17,749 bases of DNA from Nitrospinales bacterium (GTDB lineage: Bacteria > Nitrospinota_A > UBA7883 > JACRGQ01). The position numbers and the translations under genes were made by a program. Below, piece by piece: positions 13,766 through 17,749 of the stretch (the first letter of the stretch is position 1; each line of letters begins with the position of its first letter). Below the pieces are notes generated by a model, which saw nothing but the letters and a program-made list of their open reading frames with translations, had not been told where the DNA came from and did not search any database. The stretch is from NCBI GenBank assembly GCA_023248615.1, contig JAHFEI010000011.1:1-17749 (forward strand), in the 5' to 3' direction.

Positions 13766-14818
13766 ATGGGACAAATGAAACAGACAAAACGCATCTACAT
13801 AGGCGGCGTGCCGATAGGCGGCGGGGCGCCCATCGCCGTGCAGTCGATGGGAAACAGGTCGCCGCACGATGCGGACGCAATCCTGAAGCAGATATGCGAA
13901 CTGAAGGAAGCGGATTGCGAAATAGTGCGGCTGACCGTGCCGGACGAAAAAGCCGCCGAAGTTTTTAAGGCAGTAAGGGGGAAAAGCCCGGTTCCTCTGA
14001 TAGCGGACATACACTTCAACCACAAGCTGGCGTTGGCGGCTATCGAGGCGGGAGCGGACGGCCTGCGCATAAATCCCGGCAACATCGGCTCGTGCGAGGG
14101 TGTGGAGCAGGTGGTAAAAGCCGCCGCCGAGCGGGAGATACCGATACGGATAGGGGTGAACGCAGGCTCAATCGCCAGGGACAAGCTGAAGAAATACGGC
14201 GGCCCCACAGCCGAAGCTATGGTGGAAAGCGCCATGGAGCATGTGAGGATACTGGAAGAGCTTAATTTCGACCTCATCAAAATATCCATAAAGGCTTCGG
14301 ATATCCCCAAGACGCTGGAGGCGTACCGCAAGCTCTCCGAAAAGGTGGATTACCCGCTACACGTCGGCGTATCGGAAGCGGGAACGGAGTTCGGCGGCAC
14401 CATTAAATCCGCCATCGGCATAGGGATACTGCTGAACGAGGGAATTGGCGATACCATCCGCGTTTCGCTTACCGCCGACCCCGTGGTAGAAGTGCGCACC
14501 GCATATGAAATACTGAAGGCGTTGCACCTGCGGCAGATAACGCCGGAAATAATATCGTGCCCCACCTGTGGCCGGTGCGAGATAGACCTGCTTAGCATAG
14601 CCACACGGGTAGAAGAGGAATTGCGCAAGATGAAAAAACCTATAAAAGTCGCCATCATGGGATGCGTGGTAAACGGCCCTGGCGAAGCGCGTGAAGCGGA
14701 CATAGGCATCGCAGGGGGCGATGGGTGCGGAGTAATATTCAAGGGCGGAAAAATACTCCGCAAGGAGCCGTCGGAAAATCTTTATGTCGCTTTAATGGAG
14801 GAAATCCTAAAATTATGA
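13766..14818 (+). CDS. ispG: 4-hydroxy-3-methylbut-2-enyl diphosphate synthase IspG
   Basis: The 350-residue iron-sulfur enzyme catalyses the penultimate step of the non-mevalonate (MEP) isoprenoid pathway. The TIM-barrel part shows GGGAPIAVQSMGNRSPHD, PLIADIHFNHKLA and LRINPGNIG. The [4Fe-4S] ligands are Cys265 and Cys268 (SCPTCGRC) and Cys300 (MGCVVNGPGEA), with Glu307 as the fourth-ligand candidate. The length fits the short bacterial form. The start is ATG 13766 or ATG 13775; neither has a convincing ribosome-binding site. The stop overlaps proS as ATGA. Isoleucine codons in the first half are 13 ATA against 8 ATC and no ATT. Confidence 0.96.
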   Translation: MGQMKQTKRIYIGGVPIGGGAPIAVQSMGNRSPHDADAILKQICELKEADCEIVRLTVPDEKAAEVFKAVRGKSPVPLIADIHFNHKLALAAIEAGADGLRINPGNIGSCEGVEQVVKAAAEREIPIRIGVNAGSIARDKLKKYGGPTAEAMVESAMEHVRILEELNFDLIKISIKASDIPKTLEAYRKLSEKVDYPLHVGVSEAGTEFGGTIKSAIGIGILLNEGIGDTIRVSLTADPVVEVRTAYEILKALHLRQITPEIISCPTCGRCEIDLLSIATRVEEELRKMKKPIKVAIMGCVVNGPGEAREADIGIAGGDGCGVIFKGGKILRKEPSENLYVALMEEILKL

Positions 14819-16539
14819 AACTAAGCCGATATTTCATCCCCACCGTAAGGGAGGTGCCGTCCGAGGCGGAAACCGCCAGCCACAGGCTTATGATACGCGC
14901 AGGCATGATGCGAAAGCTTGCCGCAGGCGTTTACAACCTGCTCCCCCTTGGATTGCGCTCCATCCGCAAGGTGGAAAATATCGTGCGCGAGGAGATGAAC
15001 CGCGCAGGGGCGATAGAAGCCCTGCTACCATCAATGGTACCGGCGGAACTATGGGAGGAGACGGGCCGATGGAGCCTTTACGGCAAGGAACTGTTGAGGA
15101 TAAAGGACCGGCATGGACATGAATTCTGCTACGGCCCCACACACGAAGAGGTGATGACCGATATGGTGCGGCGCGAGGTGAAGTCTTACAAACAGCTTCC
15201 TCTAGCCCTTTACCAGATACAGACCAAGTTCCGCGATGAAATCCGCCCACGGTTCGGCATGATGCGCGCCCGCGAGTTCATGATGAAAGACGCGTACAGT
15301 TTCCACACGGACGAGAAGTCCGCCGAAGAGGGATATGAAAAGATGTTCCGCGCCTACGAGCATGTATTCAAACGTAGCGGGCTGAAATTCCGTGCGGTTG
15401 AAGCGGATACGGGCAACATCGGCGGCGCATCTTCGCACGAGTTTATGGTGCTGGCGGATACGGGCGAAGACCTTGTGGTTTCCTGCCCCGTCTGCGACTA
15501 CGCATCCAACGTGGAAAAAGCGGAGGTGGTAATCCCGAAACACCATGCACAGGAAACGCAAACGCCAGCGCCGGAAGACGTGGCAACACCCGACTCGCGG
15601 ACGATTGAGGAGGTATCCGCCTTTTTGAAACGCCCGGCGGATCAGTTCATCAAAACGCTGGTCTACTCCGTAAACGGCGGTAAGGAACATATAGCGGCGT
15701 TAGTGCGCGGCGATGGCGAAGTGAACGAGCACAAGCTGAAAACATTGCTGGCGGCGGACGTGCTGGAAATGGCGACGCCGGAAAAGGTGAAGGAGCTTAC
15801 CGGCGCTGGCGTTGGGTTCGCCGGGCCGAGAGGGCTGAAGCTGAAAACTATCGGCGACTACTCCGTGAAGGGGATGGCCAACGCCGTATCCGGCGCCAAC
15901 AGGGACGGGTGTCACACGATAAACATAAACGAGGGCCGCGATTTCACCGTTGCGCAATGGGCCGATATCCGCATGGTGCGCTATGGGGACGCCTGCCCGC
16001 GTTGCGAAAAACAAAAGCTGGAATTCCACCGGGGAATAGAGGTGGGGCATATCTTCCGCCTCGGCACAAAATACAGCAAGGCGATGAAAGCGAACTACCT
16101 GGATTCGAACGGCAAAGAACAGGTGATGGTGATGGGAACCTACGGCATAGGCATAGGGCGCATAGCTGCGGCGGCAATAGAGCAGAGCCACGACGACAAC
16201 GGCATAATATGGCCGTGGGCAATAGCGCCGTTCCAGGTTGTGGTGCTACCGCTCAATATTTCCAAAGAGGATATAGTTGCCGCCGCCAACCGCATAGAAG
16301 AGGAAATGGAACAGGAAGGCTACGAAGTTCTTTTGGATGACAGGGACGAACGCGCCGGGTTCAAATTTAACGATGCCGACCTGCTGGGGATACCTATCCA
16401 GATAATCGTCGGCGACAAGGGACTGAAAAACGGCGAGGTGGAGTTGAAGGTACGGAAGACCGGCGAACGTGTTAACGTAAAGCTGGAACACTTGAAGGAC
16501 AAAGTGAAGGAAGTCGCCTCTTTGCTGGCCGCTCTTTAA
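14815..16539 (+). CDS. proS: Prolyl-tRNA synthetase (bacterial type with editing domain)
   Basis: The 574-residue class II synthetase charges tRNA-Pro. It starts MKLSRYFIPTVREVPSEAET at the ATG at 14815, which overlaps the ispG stop; a longer frame from 14725 lies inside ispG. Visible features are GPTHEEV (107-113), motif 2 in KFRDEIRPRFGMMRAREFMM (138-157), the inserted YbaK-like editing domain (about 230-400) that hydrolyses Ala-tRNA-Pro, motif 3 GIGIGR (about 445-450) and the anticodon-binding domain at the C-terminus (KFNDADLLGIPIQIIVGDKG). The ispG-proS pairing is common in related bacteria. Confidence 0.97.
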   Translation: MKLSRYFIPTVREVPSEAETASHRLMIRAGMMRKLAAGVYNLLPLGLRSIRKVENIVREEMNRAGAIEALLPSMVPAELWEETGRWSLYGKELLRIKDRHGHEFCYGPTHEEVMTDMVRREVKSYKQLPLALYQIQTKFRDEIRPRFGMMRAREFMMKDAYSFHTDEKSAEEGYEKMFRAYEHVFKRSGLKFRAVEADTGNIGGASSHEFMVLADTGEDLVVSCPVCDYASNVEKAEVVIPKHHAQETQTPAPEDVATPDSRTIEEVSAFLKRPADQFIKTLVYSVNGGKEHIAALVRGDGEVNEHKLKTLLAADVLEMATPEKVKELTGAGVGFAGPRGLKLKTIGDYSVKGMANAVSGANRDGCHTININEGRDFTVAQWADIRMVRYGDACPRCEKQKLEFHRGIEVGHIFRLGTKYSKAMKANYLDSNGKEQVMVMGTYGIGIGRIAAAAIEQSHDDNGIIWPWAIAPFQVVVLPLNISKEDIVAAANRIEEEMEQEGYEVLLDDRDERAGFKFNDADLLGIPIQIIVGDKGLKNGEVELKVRKTGERVNVKLEHLKDKVKEVASLLAAL

Positions 16540-16585
16540 CGCAAAGCGAAAGACGGACGGCGGGATTTCCCTACCACGCCGAGGA

Positions 16586-16591
16586 TATAAT
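16586..16591 (+). promoter_or_regulatory. Candidate -10 box before the alkyltransferase-like gene
   Basis: A perfect TATAAT lies 27 bases before the ATG at 16619. I see no good -35 box or extended -10, so this is only half a promoter. The GAGGAGG ribosome-binding site (16604-16610) follows. Confidence 0.45.
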
Positions 16592-16618
16592 ACAATCGCG
16601 GTAGAGGAGGGTTTTGTT

Positions 16619-17104
16619 ATGGCCAGAAAGAAACCGGTGCGACGGTGGGTAGAACTTCAGCAACCGGAGTTGCCCATTCTTGCGGGTATCCCAAAGAACT
16701 TGTGCAAACGCTTCGGGGAAGGCAAACTGCTCATCCCATCGCTGGAAGACGTTGCCGCCATAATCAGATCCGTGCCAAAGGGAAAGCTGATAACCGAAGA
16801 GGTTATCTGTGGGCGGATGGCAAAACGCCACCGGGCGCAAGCGGCATCGCCCACCATCACCGCGTTTTTGGTGCGCATCGTGGCGTATGATGCCGAGGCG
16901 GAGCTGGCCGCCGGTAAAAAAAAGGTTCCGCCCTACTGGCGCGTTATCGGACACGACGGCAACCTGAACGATAAATTCCCCGGCGGGTTTTTGGCGCAAT
17001 CTAAAAAGCTGATGCTGGAAGGGCACGCGCTAACCGGTAGCAAAAGGGCCAAAGAGATACCGCCCCGTGTGGATGATTTCACCAAAGCGCTTGTTAAACT
17101 CTAG
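16619..17104 (+). CDS. MGMT/alkyltransferase-like protein without catalytic Cys
   Basis: The 161-residue protein resembles the DNA-binding domain of O6-methylguanine-DNA methyltransferases: IRSVPKGKLITEEVICGRMA (49-68) matches the entry to the helix-turn-helix, and PPYWRVIGHDGNLNDKFPGG (104-123) aligns with the P-C-H-R-V active-site loop, followed by LMLEGHAL. The catalytic Cys is absent: the loop reads P-Y-W-R-V (105-109). It therefore cannot repair alkylated DNA by methyl transfer. By analogy with alkyltransferase-like (ATL) proteins it may bind damaged DNA and signal repair, but this is inference, because ATL proteins usually have Trp or Ala at the Cys position. GAGGAGG lies 8 bases before the ATG. 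Confidence 0.75.
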   Translation: MARKKPVRRWVELQQPELPILAGIPKNLCKRFGEGKLLIPSLEDVAAIIRSVPKGKLITEEVICGRMAKRHRAQAASPTITAFLVRIVAYDAEAELAAGKKKVPPYWRVIGHDGNLNDKFPGGFLAQSKKLMLEGHALTGSKRAKEIPPRVDDFTKALVKL

Positions 17105-17128
17105 GCGTAACCATTCGCCAATCGCAGG

Positions 17129-17157
17129 TTGACAAGTATTGAGGGTGAGGGTACTAT
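17129..17157 (+). promoter_or_regulatory. Sigma70-type promoter of the CBS-domain gene
   Basis: TTGACA (17129-17134) and TACTAT (17152-17157) are 17 bases apart. The ATG at 17207 is about 50 bases from the -10 box. The CBS gene thus has its own promoter, separate from the preceding gene. Confidence 0.75.
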
Positions 17158-17206
17158 TTCCCCATCACGCTGTTTTTGCGTGCCTGTGTGTCATTAAGGA
17201 GGAAGA

Positions 17207-17593
17207 ATGTCCGATTTTAAGACCCTGCTCGCAGTGGGCGATATGGTTACATCCGGCGTTGTCTCGATTTCCGGCGATGAATCGGTAAAGTCCGGCGCCG
17301 TAAAAATGGCTTCAGAAAATGCAAGCTCCCTGCTGGTCGTTGACCAATCGGGCAAGCTTGTCGGCATCGTTACGGAGCGGGATGTCGTTTACCGCGCGGT
17401 AGCGGCGGATTTGGATGTGCAATCTTCCAAAATCTCCCAAATAATGACGCAAAACCCGGTGAGCATCAGCCACGATGAAAGCATATTCGAAGCGCGCAAC
17501 CTGATGGTATCCAAAAAGCTCAACCACCTGATAGTGGTGAAAGAGGGCATACCGCTGGGCGTCCTTACCTCCCAAGCCGTACTGGGCAGCTAA
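17207..17593 (+). CDS. Two-CBS-domain protein
   Basis: The 128-residue protein is a single Bateman module: CBS1 about residues 8-62 (VGDMVTSGVVSISGDESV, then GKLVGIVTERDVVYRAV) and CBS2 about 74-128 (ISQIMTQNPVSISHDESIFE, then GVLTSQAVL). Such stand-alone pairs bind adenine nucleotides or SAM and modulate partner proteins; the ligand here is not evident. AAGGAGG lies close before the ATG at 17207, and a near-consensus promoter precedes it. No neighbour shows an obvious partner. Confidence 0.92.
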   Translation: MSDFKTLLAVGDMVTSGVVSISGDESVKSGAVKMASENASSLLVVDQSGKLVGIVTERDVVYRAVAADLDVQSSKISQIMTQNPVSISHDESIFEARNLMVSKKLNHLIVVKEGIPLGVLTSQAVLGS

Positions 17594-17600
17594 CCGGAAG

Positions 17601-17615
17601 GCCGGAAGAACCGGC
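17601..17615 (+). terminator. Short hairpin after the CBS gene
   Basis: GCCGG-aagaa-CCGGC forms a 5-base GC stem just after the stop. No T-run follows, so termination is uncertain. A second weak pair, ACCCG/CGGGT, lies at about 17636-17655. Confidence 0.25.
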
Positions 17616-17692
17616 TCCGAGAACAGCGCCTCCACCCGTCACCTAAGGCGGGTTGCACCTTGGCTTCCCGCAAAAATGTTCCGCACAAAATA

Positions 17693-17707
17693 AACCTCGA
17701 TTCCGAA
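17693..17707. repeat. 15-base repeat, copy 2
   Basis: This is an exact second copy of aacctcgattccgaa (copy 1 at 5171-5185), again intergenic. It lies 15 bases before a perfect hairpin, which suggests the right tail may be part of a dispersed intergenic element. Confidence 0.4.
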
Positions 17708-17721
17708 GTTAAAATTACTTT

Positions 17722-17742
17722 CCCCTCCTTCGCAAGGAGGGG
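17722..17742. repeat. Perfect 9-base inverted repeat near the right edge
   Basis: CCCCTCCTT (17722-17730) and AAGGAGGGG (17734-17742) flank a 3-base loop. On the minus strand the stem is followed by AAAGTAATTTT, an imperfect T-tract, so it could be a terminator for a minus-strand gene beyond the window. It could equally be part of a dispersed repeat. Confidence 0.6.
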
Positions 17743-17749
17743 ATGAAGG

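Noticed and set aside
1..17749. CRISPR arrays, tRNA or rRNA genes, insertion sequences, riboswitches
   Set aside because: I looked for regular repeats, cloverleaf ends, transposase motifs and structured leaders and found none I could defend.

Overview
The window is core chromosome of a Gram-negative bacterium. It encodes a menaquinone/ubiquinone methyltransferase, a lipoprotein HtrA-type protease, GlnD, a full set of replication and ribosomal genes, the non-mevalonate isoprenoid enzyme IspG, and an HPt/REC/GGDEF signalling set next to a hemerythrin. The gene order and protein style recall Deltaproteobacteria, Nitrospinota or related phyla, but I cannot fix the lineage from sequence alone. Base composition looks near 50% G+C. 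Isoleucine is unusually often encoded by ATA.

Layout. Positions 1-461 (minus) hold the start of rplV (ribosomal protein L22), running off the left edge with a Lys/Ala-rich tail and its own strong promoter. Positions 725-5162 (plus) are a tightly coupled trio, ubiE/menG, a lipoprotein HtrA-like protease and glnD, joined by ATGA stop/start overlaps. Positions 5205-10714 (minus) are the classical rpsF-ssb-rpsR-DUF2232-rplI-dnaB-alr cluster. Between dnaB and alr sit decayed remains of a two-gene nucleotidyltransferase (MNT)/HEPN toxin-antitoxin-type module; both genes have lost their middles.

Positions 10861-13616 (minus) are a signalling cassette in the order hemerythrin, REC-GGDEF (probable active diguanylate cyclase with an inhibitory site), HPt, CheY-like REC, CheY-like REC. 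There is no histidine kinase in the window, so the phosphodonor must be elsewhere. The cassette plausibly links oxygen or redox state, a phosphorelay and c-di-GMP. Positions 13766-16539 (plus) are ispG and proS, again ATGA-coupled. Positions 16619-17104 encode a methylguanine-methyltransferase-like protein lacking the catalytic Cys, and 17207-17593 encode a two-CBS-domain protein behind a near-consensus promoter. The right end holds a perfect hairpin and a 15-base sequence also found after glnD.

Most of the window is ordinary housekeeping. The parts that deserve a second look are the collapsed MNT/HEPN pair, the kinase-less hemerythrin/c-di-GMP/phosphorelay cassette, the hemerythrin with one predicted iron ligand replaced by Gln, the Cys-less alkyltransferase-like protein, and rplV heading its own transcription unit.
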